A stretch of 64,000 nt of DNA from VAZQ01 sp963712565 (GTDB taxonomy: Bacteria > Pseudomonadota > Alphaproteobacteria > Rhizobiales > Xanthobacteraceae), in NCBI GenBank assembly GCA_963712565.1, contig CAVQIP010000027.1:11280-75279 (forward strand). The letters are read 5' to 3'. The notes under the pieces are model-generated. The model was not told where the DNA came from. It saw only the letters and a program-made list of their open reading frames with translations, and made no database searches. The number at the start of each line of letters is the position of its first letter. Position 1 is the stretch's first letter. The translations under genes were made by a program, and so were the position numbers. This document shows positions 1-9,115 of this stretch, in pieces.

Positions 1-225
1 ATGCACATCGATGACGCGGACGCAGTATCCCTTGGCTTCGGCATACGCCGCTACACTGAGTAGACCGAGCGGAGGCATCGCCGATTTCACGCCGTGCCAG
101 ATATTTTCGTCCTTCGAGAGCCACGGCGGGTTGATCAACAATACGTCGCACGGCCCCTCGTACGAGTAGTCGCGCGGATGAAGCGGCTGTAGTTGAGATG
201 TCTCGGCCAAGGTGTTTCCCGCCAT
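1..225 (-). CDS. B12-binding radical SAM protein, N-terminal part (cut by window edge)
   Basis: The minus strand from ATG 225 gives an open frame of 75 residues that runs off the left edge of the window. After a short polar leader it reads DVLLINPPW, then MPPLGLLSVAAYAEAKGY and VRVIDVH. This NPP ... PPLGLL pattern is typical of the N-terminal cobalamin-binding domain of B12-dependent radical SAM enzymes. The Fe-S cysteines would lie outside the window, so the reaction cannot be named. An in-frame ATG at 246 is an alternative start. ATG 225 has an AGGGAA almost touching it, so neither start has an ideal ribosome site. Its relation to the two radical SAM genes near 55-59 kb is only at family level. 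Confidence 0.6.
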   Translation of the reverse strand, partial: MAGNTLAETSQLQPLHPRDYSYEGPCDVLLINPPWLSKDENIWHGVKSAMPPLGLLSVAAYAEAKGYCVRVIDVH

Positions 226-717
226 TTCCCTAGGTGTCGGCGCCATAACGCGATAATGCTTTGGGAGCGGAGGATTCTGTACCCAGCGCGCGCCCGAGGA
301 AGGCCCCCTACGACTCAAGCCACGGTTGAAACGCGGCAATATATAATACTAGAACATGCCGCCCGAGGTGTAAAGTTTCGCTTGAATTTGGACGATGCTG
401 CAAGGGAACTTCATGACATCCAGCGCAGAGCCGCTGCACAGTCGGTAGGCTGACCAGGGCTGTCCCCCGCATTTCTCTTATGATGCAGGTCTCCAGGGCC
501 TTGCTCCTCGCCACTGGCAGCGCTGTCAGCCCAGCCCCACAATCAAGCCGAGGGTAATGGCGCCGGCAATAACCAGTGGCGTATGCCCGATCGCATGCAG
601 CATCGGGTGGACCTTCACCACATCCGGAACATCCCGACCGCTCGATACTGCCCTTATGGGGCGCTGCCCGAAGGGTGCTCGGCACGGTCACCACGGCAGG
701 GTGTCGGGAGACAGCAT
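226..717. other. Intergenic stretch without a supported gene
   Basis: This lies between the radical SAM gene and lpxB. Open frames here are short and lack recognisable motifs. A minus-strand frame starting on the lpxB stop codon is Cys/His/Pro rich and looks non-coding. A 31-codon minus frame from GTG 621 to a stop at 526-528 ends in a hydrophobic run (PLVIAGAITLGLIVGLG) and could be a tiny membrane peptide, but support is weak. An AT-rich patch at about 338-352 is the only promoter-like base composition. Confidence 0.4.
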
Positions 718-1923
718 TCATCGCGTTGGCCGCACTCGGTTGGCCACCTCGAGCACGATGTCGGCGGCCCGCGCGGCGGGCGCGCTCGAGCCGATCTCCA
801 TGATCGCGTCCAATCTGGAAAACGCCTCGATCTGTCGCCGGCGCTCCGGCGTGTCGCCGAACAGCGGCACCAGGGCCGCAGCGAGCCGTTCGGCGGTACA
901 GTCGTGCTGGAGGAGTTCCGGAACGATGTTCTCGCCCAGCAAGAGATTGGCCAGAATGATCGACGGCAGCCGCTTCAAAATTCCGCGTCCCACCGCCATG
1001 TACTCAATCGCGGACACCTTGTAGGCCGCAACCATGGGGATGCCGGCGAGCGCGAGTTCGAGCGTGACCGTGCCCGATTTCGCAAGCGCCGCCCGGGCGA
1101 CGCGGAACGCCTCTTGCTTTTCCGCCGTGTCGACCACGATCCGCGGCGGTAGTGGCCATTGCCCGGTCGCCTTCCGGACCAGGTCGGCGAGATGCGGCAC
1201 CGTCGGCACCACGACCTCGAGCGATCCGACCCGATCCCGAACCAGCGCCACGGTGTCGGCAAAGACGGCCAGCAGCCGCTTGATCTCGCCGCTTCGACTG
1301 CCCGGCAACACCAGGAGAACCGGCGGGACGGCGAGCCGGCGGCGCGACTCCTCTGCGTTGGGACGCAGATTGCCTACCTCGGCCGCCAGCGGGTGACCAA
1401 CATAGGTGCAGGGCGGGCCACCGAGCCGCCGGTGAACTTCGGGCTCGAACGGCAACAGCGCCAGAATTTGATCGATATAGGCGCGCATCACCCGTGCGCG
1501 CCCGGGACGCCAAGCCCAGACCGAAGGTGACACGTATTCGACGATGGCGATTGCTGGATCAGCGGCGCGTACCCGCCGGGCGATTCCGCGGGTGAAACCG
1601 GGACTGTCGATGATGACGAGAACACGCGGTCGTCTCGCCACCACAGCCTTGGCGGTGAAGCGCATCAGCCGAAGGATTTTTGGAATACGCCGCGGGATCG
1701 CACTAAATCCGATGATGGAAAGATCGTCGATGGAGTAGAGGCTCACCACCCCTTCCGCTGCCATCTCACGGCCGCCGACTCCGGCAAATCGGATCCGTCC
1801 AGCTGTCCGCTCCCGCAGCGCCCGCATCAGTGCGGCGCCGAGGCGATCGCCGGATTCCTCGCCCGCGACGAGAAAGACATCGAGCACGTCGGTACGGCGC
1901 GTGAATTGCACCGGCGCGGTCAT
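718..1923 (-). CDS. lpxB: Lipid-A-disaccharide synthase LpxB
   Basis: A 401-aa GT19-family glycosyltransferase. It condenses UDP-2,3-diacylglucosamine with lipid X to form the disaccharide of lipid A, working peripherally at the inner membrane. Family landmarks are visible in order: AGEESGD (residues 20-26), PSVWAW (about 133), LLPFEPE, YVGHPL, LPGSRSGEI (about 208) and SGTVTLE. Length is close to the usual 380-400 aa. Its ATG overlaps the stop of lpxI by 4 bases (ATGA), so the two are probably translationally coupled. It is the last gene of the lpx-bam block. Confidence 0.97.
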   Translation of the reverse strand: MTAPVQFTRRTDVLDVFLVAGEESGDRLGAALMRALRERTAGRIRFAGVGGREMAAEGVVSLYSIDDLSIIGFSAIPRRIPKILRLMRFTAKAVVARRPRVLVIIDSPGFTRGIARRVRAADPAIAIVEYVSPSVWAWRPGRARVMRAYIDQILALLPFEPEVHRRLGGPPCTYVGHPLAAEVGNLRPNAEESRRRLAVPPVLLVLPGSRSGEIKRLLAVFADTVALVRDRVGSLEVVVPTVPHLADLVRKATGQWPLPPRIVVDTAEKQEAFRVARAALAKSGTVTLELALAGIPMVAAYKVSAIEYMAVGRGILKRLPSIILANLLLGENIVPELLQHDCTAERLAAALVPLFGDTPERRRQIEAFSRLDAIMEIGSSAPAARAADIVLEVANRVRPTR

Positions 1924-2801
1924 CGCCCAGCCATCCCCTCGCGTATACCAAACACGAACAGCCGCTCGCGATCCGCCAGCGCAGCGATACGGTCGACATC
2001 GGCAACGATCGTGCTGCCGGCGACGACGGCAATACCGGCAAGCCCTGCCCGCGCGGCGCCCTCGACCGTCCGCGGACCGATCGAAGGCAAGTCGAGCCGC
2101 CGATCCTGATCGCGTTTCGCCGACTTGACCAGGACGCCACGTCTGGCGGCCGCGGCTATTCGTCCGCTGCGGCGGAGCTCCGCGACCCGCGCAAGCATTT
2201 GGTCGGTCCCCTCCGCTGCTTCGGTCGCCAGCACGCGAGCATCCGCCACGACCACCGCTTGGCCCACATCGAATGGACTGATCGCGTCCAGCAACGCAAT
2301 GCCCTTCGCGATATCGGCATGGTCGCGGGCGTGGGGCCGCTCGCAGCCGAGGGACCCCTCGGGCATCAGAATCTCCGGCGCGACATGATGCGCTCCAACA
2401 AGCCGGAAGCCATAGTCTTCGAATATGGCAGCTACGCCCTTGAGGAGATGATCGTCGCCGCCGCGGAACAACCCGAAGATCCGCGGCAGCAGGCCCAGTG
2501 TCTTGAAGTCCGGCCTGATCTGCCAGATTGCCGGCCGCACCACCGAGCCGATAAAAACGACATCTCGGCAGCCCGCCTCGCGGGCAACGCGACAGAACCG
2601 GCCGAATTGGCCGAACTCAGCCCAGTAATGCGGATAGGCCGCGACGCGTTGCGGGTCGGCCCAACCGCGAATGGCGAACAGCACCACCCGGCGCCCGCGC
2701 CTGACCACCGCGTCGGCGACGGCAAAGGGCAGGCTTCCACCCCCGCAGATGACTGCCAGCGGGCTATCGTCGGCTACCGGAGCGCCAGCCGGCTCGCTCA
2801 T
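1920..2801 (-). CDS. lpxI: UDP-2,3-diacylglucosamine pyrophosphatase LpxI (DUF1009)
   Basis: A 293-aa LpxI-family protein. It hydrolyses UDP-2,3-diacylglucosamine to lipid X, replacing the unrelated LpxH of enterobacteria, as is usual in alphaproteobacteria. The N-terminus has the glycine-rich VICGGGSLPFAVADA segment. The C-terminal half has the family block around VKSAKRDQDRRLDLPSIG, which holds the acidic residues used for metal-dependent catalysis in Caulobacter LpxI. The gene overlaps lpxB by 4 bases and also overlaps the end of lpxA by 4, so lpxA-lpxI-lpxB reads as one coupled unit covering successive lipid A steps. Confidence 0.94.
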   Translation of the reverse strand: MSEPAGAPVADDSPLAVICGGGSLPFAVADAVVRRGRRVVLFAIRGWADPQRVAAYPHYWAEFGQFGRFCRVAREAGCRDVVFIGSVVRPAIWQIRPDFKTLGLLPRIFGLFRGGDDHLLKGVAAIFEDYGFRLVGAHHVAPEILMPEGSLGCERPHARDHADIAKGIALLDAISPFDVGQAVVVADARVLATEAAEGTDQMLARVAELRRSGRIAAAARRGVLVKSAKRDQDRRLDLPSIGPRTVEGAARAGLAGIAVVAGSTIVADVDRIAALADRERLFVFGIREGMAGR

Positions 2802-3607
2802 GGCGCCTCGTCAGCGGCCGCTCGACGGATGGCCATGGTCAATGGTCGCGTGCCGGAGCGAATGAAGGCAACGACCTTGTCGACGAGGGGGTCGCCGCCG
2901 CTATGCGCCGCGACCCGCTCGAGCCGCTCGCGAAACGTCCCGGCACCGAAGAACAGCGCCTGGTAGGCGCGCCGCAGCCGATGGATGTCGCTCTTGCTGG
3001 AACCGCGACGCCGCATGCCGACGACATTGAGACCGATCAGATCGGCGAGCGGGCCCTGGACAAGACCAAACGGGATCACGTCGGCGCGCACTCCGCTCAA
3101 GCCGACCACCATTGCGCCTTCACCAATGCGCACGAACTGACGCACCGCCGCTTGGCCTCCGAACACCACGAAATCCCCGATCGTCGCATGTCCGCCCAGT
3201 ACTACGTTGTTGGCGAAGGTCACGTCGCTGCCGACCTGGCAGTCGTGACCGACGTGCGATCCGACCATCAGGCAGCAGCGATCCCCCACTCGCGTAATGC
3301 CACGGTCATCCTCGGTCCCTCTGTTCATGGTGACGCCTTCGCGAATATCGCAATCGGCACCGATCAGCAGGCGCGTTGCACCGCCGCGGTACTTTGTGGA
3401 CTGTGGCGGCGTTCCCAAGGACGCAAACGGATAGATCGTGGTGCGCGGACCGATGGTGGTATGACCGGCGACATGAACGTGGGCGACGAGCCGGCAGCCG
3501 TCGCCGATCACGGCATGCGGGCCGATGACGCAATACGGCCCGATCGACACGTTCTTCCCGATCACCGCCCCCGGTTCGATGCGGACGGTTGGATCGATTG
3601 TGGCCAT
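2798..3607 (-). CDS. lpxA: UDP-N-acetylglucosamine O-acyltransferase LpxA
   Basis: A 269-aa left-handed beta-helix acyltransferase that performs the first step of lipid A synthesis, transferring an R-3-hydroxyacyl chain from ACP to UDP-GlcNAc. Hexapeptide repeats (for example IEPGAVIGKNVSIG, YCVIGPHAVIG) cover the first 190 residues. The HVGHDC motif at 118-123 contains the catalytic histidine equivalent to His125 of E. coli. The helical C-terminal domain follows. The frame is open further upstream, but ATG 3607 was chosen because MATIDPTVRI is the family N-terminus, GTGAGG lies just upstream, and the gap to fabZ is then only 7 bases. Confidence 0.96.
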   Translation of the reverse strand: MATIDPTVRIEPGAVIGKNVSIGPYCVIGPHAVIGDGCRLVAHVHVAGHTTIGPRTTIYPFASLGTPPQSTKYRGGATRLLIGADCDIREGVTMNRGTEDDRGITRVGDRCCLMVGSHVGHDCQVGSDVTFANNVVLGGHATIGDFVVFGGQAAVRQFVRIGEGAMVVGLSGVRADVIPFGLVQGPLADLIGLNVVGMRRRGSSKSDIHRLRRAYQALFFGAGTFRERLERVAAHSGGDPLVDKVVAFIRSGTRPLTMAIRRAAADEAP

Positions 3608-3614
3608 CCCGACC

Positions 3615-4070
3615 TCACGCAACCATCGCACCGACTTCGGCCTCGGCGACCATCTGTCCGGCCACCTTCGCCTCACCGCGAAACCACCACATGTTCTTTT
3701 TGCGAGCGATTTTCCTCACGTGGTATTCGACGGTGTCGCCCGGCACCACCGGCTTGCGGAACTTTGCCTTGTCGATGGTGAGGAAATACACATGCTTGGG
3801 TCGATCGCCACTCATCCGCGACAGCACGCACAGAGCGCCAGCCGTCTGCGCCATGCCCTCGATCAGCAGCACGCCGGGAAAGACCGGATTGCCGGGAAAA
3901 TGCCCGAGAAATTGCGGCTCGTTGATGCTGACGTTCTTGAGCCCGACGGCCAATTCGTCCCCTCGCATGTTGATGATCCGATCGACCATCAAAAACGGAT
4001 AGCGATGCGGCAGCGCTGTGAGAATAGCTGCGATGTCGGCCGCCTCGAGCGTGGTCGCAACCTCGTTCAT
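3615..4070 (-). CDS. fabZ: 3-hydroxyacyl-ACP dehydratase FabZ
   Basis: A 151-aa single-hotdog dehydratase of type II fatty acid synthesis, converting 3-hydroxyacyl-ACP to trans-2-enoyl-ACP. The active-site helix region reads FLGHFPGNPVFPGVLLIEG, giving catalytic His57 and Glu71. It sits between lpxD and lpxA as in most proteobacteria, where it competes with LpxA and LpxD for 3-hydroxyacyl-ACP and so balances phospholipid against lipid A. Its start overlaps the lpxD stop by 4 bases. Length is normal. Confidence 0.97.
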   Translation of the reverse strand: MNEVATTLEAADIAAILTALPHRYPFLMVDRIINMRGDELAVGLKNVSINEPQFLGHFPGNPVFPGVLLIEGMAQTAGALCVLSRMSGDRPKHVYFLTIDKAKFRKPVVPGDTVEYHVRKIARKKNMWWFRGEAKVAGQMVAEAEVGAMVA

Positions 4071-5170
4071 CGAGCTCCCTCATCGCCGTCGGAGGTGGCT
4101 CCATCGTCAGCGCCTTTGTCCTCGCCCCGAGCCGCAGCCTCCTCGCTTACCCATTGGCGCAGGGTCGCAATGTTGCGTAAAAACTCGCGCCCGGGCATGG
4201 CCGGATAGCCGAACCATCTTTCGCCTGCCGGAACGTCGGACATGACGCCGCTCCTCGCTCCGATGATCGCGCCTTCGCCGATCGTCACATTGTCGGGAAG
4301 CCCGACCTGTCCGGCCAGAATGACGTGATCTTCGATGATTACGCTGCCGGAGATGCCGCATTGCGAGACAATGATGCAATTACGGCCGATCGAAACATTG
4401 TGTCCGATCTGCACGAGGTTGTCGATCTTGGTGCCTTCGCCGATCACGGTGTCACGGTTGGCACCGCGGTCGATGGTGGTGCCCGCGCCGATCTCCACGT
4501 CGTCCTGCACGATGACCCGACCGATCTGTAGCACCTTGCGGTGACCGGTCGCACCCATCACGTAGCCGAAGCCGTCCTGTCCAATGGCGCAGCCGGGATG
4601 CACCACCACCCGATCGCCGATCAGACTATTCGTGATCGTTACATTGGCGCCGATGCCGCATTGGCGGCCGATGCGCACGTCAGGTCCGATTACAGCTCCT
4701 GCATTGATCACCGTGCCTGCTCCAATCTCGGCTCGCGGTCCGATCACGGCGCCGGGATCGACTGTCACCCCGCTTTCCATGCGCGCAGTCGGATGCACCA
4801 ACGCCTGCGCCGCTACCCCGCTGACCTCGAACAGGGAGGACGGCCGCTGCGCGTCCGGAAACAACCTGCGCGCCACCTCCACGAAGGCACGATAGGGCTC
4901 CGCGACGCAGAGCACGCTGACATGCCCGGGGGCGCGCGCCGCATAGCGTTCCGTCGTCAGGCAGGCGCCGGCGCCGCTCGCCGGCAAATGCGCCGCATAT
5001 TTCGGCTTGTCGAGGAACGCAAGATCCTCGGGAGCAGCGCGATCGAGCGCGGCAATCCCGGTGATGCGGCGGTCGAGATCGGCCCCGGGCTGCGGCTTGG
5101 CGCCGGTGAGGGCGACGATCTCGCCCACGCTGAGCCCGGCGCCCCGGCTAAAGAAAAAGGGCTCGGTCAT
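4067..5170 (-). CDS. lpxD: UDP-3-O-acylglucosamine N-acyltransferase LpxD
   Basis: A 367-aa enzyme that adds the second hydroxyacyl chain to the glucosamine amine in lipid A synthesis. The N-terminal uridine-binding domain includes the AALDRAAPEDLAFLDKPKY region. It is followed by a long hexapeptide-repeat beta helix from about residue 110. The IDNLVQIGHNVSIG segment contains the catalytic histidine, and the C-terminus is a charged, acidic helical tail (EEAAARGEDKGADDGATSDG). It lies 30 bases after bamA and overlaps fabZ by 4. No skp/ompH gene separates bamA and lpxD, unlike in enterobacteria. Confidence 0.96.
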   Translation of the reverse strand: MTEPFFFSRGAGLSVGEIVALTGAKPQPGADLDRRITGIAALDRAAPEDLAFLDKPKYAAHLPASGAGACLTTERYAARAPGHVSVLCVAEPYRAFVEVARRLFPDAQRPSSLFEVSGVAAQALVHPTARMESGVTVDPGAVIGPRAEIGAGTVINAGAVIGPDVRIGRQCGIGANVTITNSLIGDRVVVHPGCAIGQDGFGYVMGATGHRKVLQIGRVIVQDDVEIGAGTTIDRGANRDTVIGEGTKIDNLVQIGHNVSIGRNCIIVSQCGISGSVIIEDHVILAGQVGLPDNVTIGEGAIIGARSGVMSDVPAGERWFGYPAMPGREFLRNIATLRQWVSEEAAARGEDKGADDGATSDGDEGAR

Positions 5171-5200
5171 TCCGTTCCAACGGTGGCCCCGCAGTTGGGG

Positions 5201-7720
5201 TCAGAATTTCGCCCCGCCCCCGAAGCGGAACTGCTGTACCCGGTCGTAGGGCTCCTTCGACAGAGGAAACGCATAGTCGAATCGAAGCGGCCCGAATGGC
5301 GAATCCCAGATCAGTCCCACACCGACCGAGGAACGAACGTGCATGGCGTTGTCGACCGGACACGGCGGCGTCGCACATATCGATCCAGAGATGACCTCGC
5401 CGGTGGCCGGGAAAGTCGTGGGGCCGACATAGTTCCAGAGCGAACCGGCGTCAGCGAAAGCCGCGATCTTCATGCCCGCATCTTTGGGAAGGAAATAAAG
5501 CGGCGTCTGCAGTTCGAGGCTGGCGCCCCAGTAATATGTGCCTCCGAGCGCGTCCCCGTAGACGCCGGTAAACGGCAACTGCGTCAGATCGCGTGGCCCA
5601 ATTCCGGCTGGTGCAAATCCACGGACCAAGTTCGGACCCATCTGGAATTGGTCAAGCATGCGCAAGCCGCCATCCCAGCCCGCGATTTGTCCGCCTTGCA
5701 GATGAAGGAGGCCGATGATATCGGGCCACACTTCGTGATAGCTGTAAACGTCACTGGACGTGCGGACGAATTTGACGTCGCCGCCGACGCCGGCGAAATC
5801 CTGCCTGAGCTCGGCCAGCAGTCCCGTGGTGGGATTCTTGTTGTTGTCGAGCGTATTGTACGTGAGCGTGAAGCCGACCAATGAGGTCAGGACAGGACCT
5901 CCCGCCAACTCGCGCTTCACCGCAAGCGATGCCTCCCCGTCCACATAGCAGTTCGCGATGCCCGTATATCCAGGGGGCGGCGTGAGAGCCGGCGTGGTGC
6001 CCACGGCGCCTGCGGTCGGGAAGGTGTTCACGAAATCCGGATTGATGTTGTTGCAATTCATCAAATTGGGCGGCAGCGTGACTCGCTGCTGGTAGAGCGA
6101 ATACCGCACTTGCAGACCAAGGTCTTCGCGCAACGCGAAGCCGAGCCTGGTGCCGAAGCCGACCGTCTGAGTCTCGTACGAGACGTAGCTAGTGGGATTT
6201 TGCTGCTTGTAGAAGAGATCGAGCCCCAACGCCACTCGATAGCCGAGGAAATAAGGATCCACGAACGATACTTGGGCGCCGCGAGTGTATTGGCCGTACT
6301 GCACCGCCACTTTGCCGAAGAGACCTCGTCCGAGCAGATTGCGCTCCGCAACGCTCACTTCAGCGAGAAATCCGTCCGCGGTGGAATAGCCGCCCGAGAC
6401 CGAGAATTCACCCGTCGACTGTTCCTCCACGTCGACGTTGAGAATGACGCGATCGGGAGCCGACCCCGGTTCGGTCAATATCTTCACGCTCTTGAAGTAC
6501 GACAGATTTTTCAAGCGCCGTTCGGCCCGATTGACGAGGGCGCGATTGTAGGCATCGCCTTCCGCGAGATCGAACTCGCGCCGAATCACGTAATCACGCG
6601 TGCGTGTATTGCCGCGGACGTTGATTCGTTCAACATAGACGCGCTGTCCCTCGTCAACCGCGAAGACGATATTGACCGTCCTCGTCTGCGGCTCTCGGAT
6701 CGCGCGCGGGCGCACGGTTGCGAACGGAAAGCCCCGCTTGGCGGCCTCGATGGTCATGTCCTCGACGGACTTTTCGACCGCCTCGGCGTTGTAGACATCA
6801 CCGGGATAGGCCCGCAACCTCGATCTCAGCCACGAAGGATCGAGCGGCCGAATTGTCGTCTGAACGTCGACCGTTCCGAAGCGGTACTGCTCGCCCTCGT
6901 CGATCGTGAAGGTGAGCACGAATCCTCGTCGACTAGGATCGTATTCGCCGACCGCGGAGACGATGCGCACGTCGATGTAGCCGTGTTTGAGGTAAAACCG
7001 GCGCAGCAACTCACGATCCGCCTCGACCCGGTCCGGGTCGTAGATGTCGCTCGTCTGCAGGAACGACAACAATCCGGTTACGGACGTCTTGATCACGTCC
7101 TTGAGGCGGTAGGAGGAGTAGGCGCGGTTGCCGACGAAGTCGATACTCCTGACCCCCGTCTTTGCGCCCTCGGTGATCTCGAAGACAAGATCAACGCGAT
7201 TGTTCGGGAGCTCGATGATCTTCGGCTCGATGCGGATGTCGAAGCGACCGCTGCGGCGGTAGACTTCGACCAGGCGCGCAGTATCGGCCTGCACGACCGG
7301 ACGAGAGAGGGTGCCGCGCTCCTTCGATTGGATCTCGGCTTTGAGCTGCTCGTCCTTGACCTTCTTGTTGCCTTCGAAGGCGATGCGATTGATGACCGGG
7401 TTTTCGACGACGGTGATGGTCAGTCGCCCGCCTTGGAACGTCGGACGAACGTCCTGGAACAGGCCGGTGGCATACAGCGCCTTCACGCCCTCGTCGATTT
7501 GGAATGCGTCGAGGCGGCCGCCCGGCCCTGGCTTGAAGTAGGAGCGGATGGTTTCGGCCTCGACCCGCTGGTTGCCTTGGACGAGGATGGAGCTGACGGT
7601 AGCCGTTTGGGCATGGGCAACGGGCGCCGTGAGCGACACGACACCGATGCTCAATGAAATCCCCCCGAGGACGAGGCAGGCGACGCCAAGTCCTCGAACC
7701 AGCCACCTACAACGTTTCAT
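5201..7720 (-). CDS. bamA: Outer membrane protein assembly factor BamA
   Basis: An 839-aa Omp85 protein, the central pore of the BAM complex that folds beta-barrel proteins into the outer membrane. A signal peptide ends near residue 37 (APVAHAQ). Five POTRA domains span roughly 39-435, and the Omp85 barrel fills the remainder. The conserved LVRGF motif of the substrate-engaging loop 6 is at about residue 712, and the protein ends in Phe, as expected for a BAM-inserted barrel. It lies between rseP and lpxD in the canonical envelope cluster. Confidence 0.97.
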   Translation of the reverse strand: MKRCRWLVRGLGVACLVLGGISLSIGVVSLTAPVAHAQTATVSSILVQGNQRVEAETIRSYFKPGPGGRLDAFQIDEGVKALYATGLFQDVRPTFQGGRLTITVVENPVINRIAFEGNKKVKDEQLKAEIQSKERGTLSRPVVQADTARLVEVYRRSGRFDIRIEPKIIELPNNRVDLVFEITEGAKTGVRSIDFVGNRAYSSYRLKDVIKTSVTGLLSFLQTSDIYDPDRVEADRELLRRFYLKHGYIDVRIVSAVGEYDPSRRGFVLTFTIDEGEQYRFGTVDVQTTIRPLDPSWLRSRLRAYPGDVYNAEAVEKSVEDMTIEAAKRGFPFATVRPRAIREPQTRTVNIVFAVDEGQRVYVERINVRGNTRTRDYVIRREFDLAEGDAYNRALVNRAERRLKNLSYFKSVKILTEPGSAPDRVILNVDVEEQSTGEFSVSGGYSTADGFLAEVSVAERNLLGRGLFGKVAVQYGQYTRGAQVSFVDPYFLGYRVALGLDLFYKQQNPTSYVSYETQTVGFGTRLGFALREDLGLQVRYSLYQQRVTLPPNLMNCNNINPDFVNTFPTAGAVGTTPALTPPPGYTGIANCYVDGEASLAVKRELAGGPVLTSLVGFTLTYNTLDNNKNPTTGLLAELRQDFAGVGGDVKFVRTSSDVYSYHEVWPDIIGLLHLQGGQIAGWDGGLRMLDQFQMGPNLVRGFAPAGIGPRDLTQLPFTGVYGDALGGTYYWGASLELQTPLYFLPKDAGMKIAAFADAGSLWNYVGPTTFPATGEVISGSICATPPCPVDNAMHVRSSVGVGLIWDSPFGPLRFDYAFPLSKEPYDRVQQFRFGGGAKF

Positions 7721-7903
7721 TCGCCACGCGCCCTTTGTCGTCCCCTTTGGGCTCCGCCCGGGATCCGGGAGCCCACGAGAAAGGTCGTCGCTATCCCCAG
7801 AAGGCCCGCACCGACGACGACGCCGATGCCGGCTTTTTCCTGTTGCGCAAACAAGTCCTTCCCCCGCCTTGCCCCTTGTACACCCCGAAAAGTTGCAGCC
7901 TTC

Positions 7904-9067
7904 CTACGACGCCGTCCACTGGGCGGCGAGATGCAAGATGTCATTATAGGTTGCAAAGATCATCAGCATCACAACTATTGCGAGCCCGATCCGAAACCCC
8001 ACCTCCTGCGCCCGTTCCGACAGCGGCTTTCCCCTGACCGCTTCGATTGCATAGAACAGAAGATGACCGCCATCGAGCAGCGGTACCGGAAACAGATTGA
8101 GCAAGCCAATCGAGACCGACAAAACCGCCGTAAGACTGAACAACGACGGGAGACCCTCGGTCGCCACCTGCCCTGACACCTGAGCGATCCGAATCGGGCC
8201 TCCGAGTTGATCGGCGGCCTCGCGGCCGGAGATCACGCCGCCGATATAGGCCAGCGTGCGCTCGACCACGAACCACGTCCGTTCAACGCCGAGTTCGAGC
8301 GCCTTCAACGGTCCGACCGGCTGAAAGTGCGTGTCTTCCGGCGAAGGCGAGCGCGTGATGCCGAGAACCCCGATGCGGTGCACATTGCCGAAGCGGTCCT
8401 TGGACTCCTTGAGCGCGGGAACCGCCTTGAGCGTGACGCGCGTACGGCCGCGGTCGACCTCAAACACCAGCGTCTCGCCGGCGCTGGTGCTGACGATCTG
8501 TTGCATGTCGGGGAAGCTTTCGACCGGGCGCCCATTGATGGTCACAACCATGTCGCCGGCCTGGAACCCGGCCGCCTCCGCAGCGCTTCCCGGCTGGACC
8601 GCGTCAACACGCGGCGACGTGCTCGGCTTCCCGAAGATCATGAACAAAGCCGCGAAAATCACTATGGCGAGCAGGAAATTCGCCACCGGCCCCGCGACCA
8701 CGATGGCCGCCCTCGGCCCTACCGGCTGATGGATGAAGCTATGCCGGCGCTCCTCCTCGCTCATGGCGGCTAGCGCCGCTTGATCGGGAACACTAGCCGC
8801 ATTGTCGTCGCCGAAAAATTTCACATACCCACCGAGTGGAATTGCCGCCAGCTTCCACCGGGTGCCATGGCGATCGTTGAAACCGAACAGCTCCGGACCG
8901 AATCCGATGGAAAAAACCAGCACTCTGACCCCGCACCGGCGGGCGACCAGAAAATGGCCGAGCTCGTGGAAGAACACCACCAGCGTCAGGACGAACAGAA
9001 ACGGTATGAGATAGCCGAGGACACCGCTGCCTAGCGCGTTGATCCCCGACAAGAAATCGAAACCCAT
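7904..9067 (-). CDS. rseP: Site-2 intramembrane zinc metalloprotease RseP/MmpA
   Basis: A 387-aa S2P-family protease that cleaves membrane-embedded regulators such as anti-sigma factors after a first cut. The HELGH zinc motif is at residues 34-38 in the first membrane span. A PDZ domain follows in the periplasm (about 125-200, including GDMVVTINGRPVESFPDMQ). The third zinc ligand region LLDGGHLLFY is near residue 335 and is followed by the last membrane helix. The order dxr-rseP-bamA is conserved among proteobacteria. The 183 bases between this gene and bamA show no convincing gene. Confidence 0.96.
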   Translation of the reverse strand: MGFDFLSGINALGSGVLGYLIPFLFVLTLVVFFHELGHFLVARRCGVRVLVFSIGFGPELFGFNDRHGTRWKLAAIPLGGYVKFFGDDNAASVPDQAALAAMSEEERRHSFIHQPVGPRAAIVVAGPVANFLLAIVIFAALFMIFGKPSTSPRVDAVQPGSAAEAAGFQAGDMVVTINGRPVESFPDMQQIVSTSAGETLVFEVDRGRTRVTLKAVPALKESKDRFGNVHRIGVLGITRSPSPEDTHFQPVGPLKALELGVERTWFVVERTLAYIGGVISGREAADQLGGPIRIAQVSGQVATEGLPSLFSLTAVLSVSIGLLNLFPVPLLDGGHLLFYAIEAVRGKPLSERAQEVGFRIGLAIVVMLMIFATYNDILHLAAQWTAS

Positions 9068-9115
9068 TGGCTGTTATCCCCGCCTTGCCCCGATCCGGCG
9101 TCCGAACCCCACCTT

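Noticed and set aside
308..721. A 137-codon minus frame starting on the lpxB stop codon
   Set aside because: The ATGA overlap looks like coupling, but the residues are Cys/Arg/His-rich without motif, and the frame runs through the AT-rich promoter-like patch of the next gene.
7717..7956. A 79-codon minus frame between bamA and rseP with a hydrophobic stretch
   Set aside because: It overlaps the 3' end of rseP by about 50 bases and starts inside it. It has no ribosome site that I could recognise and no known family. The hydrophobic part alone is not enough.
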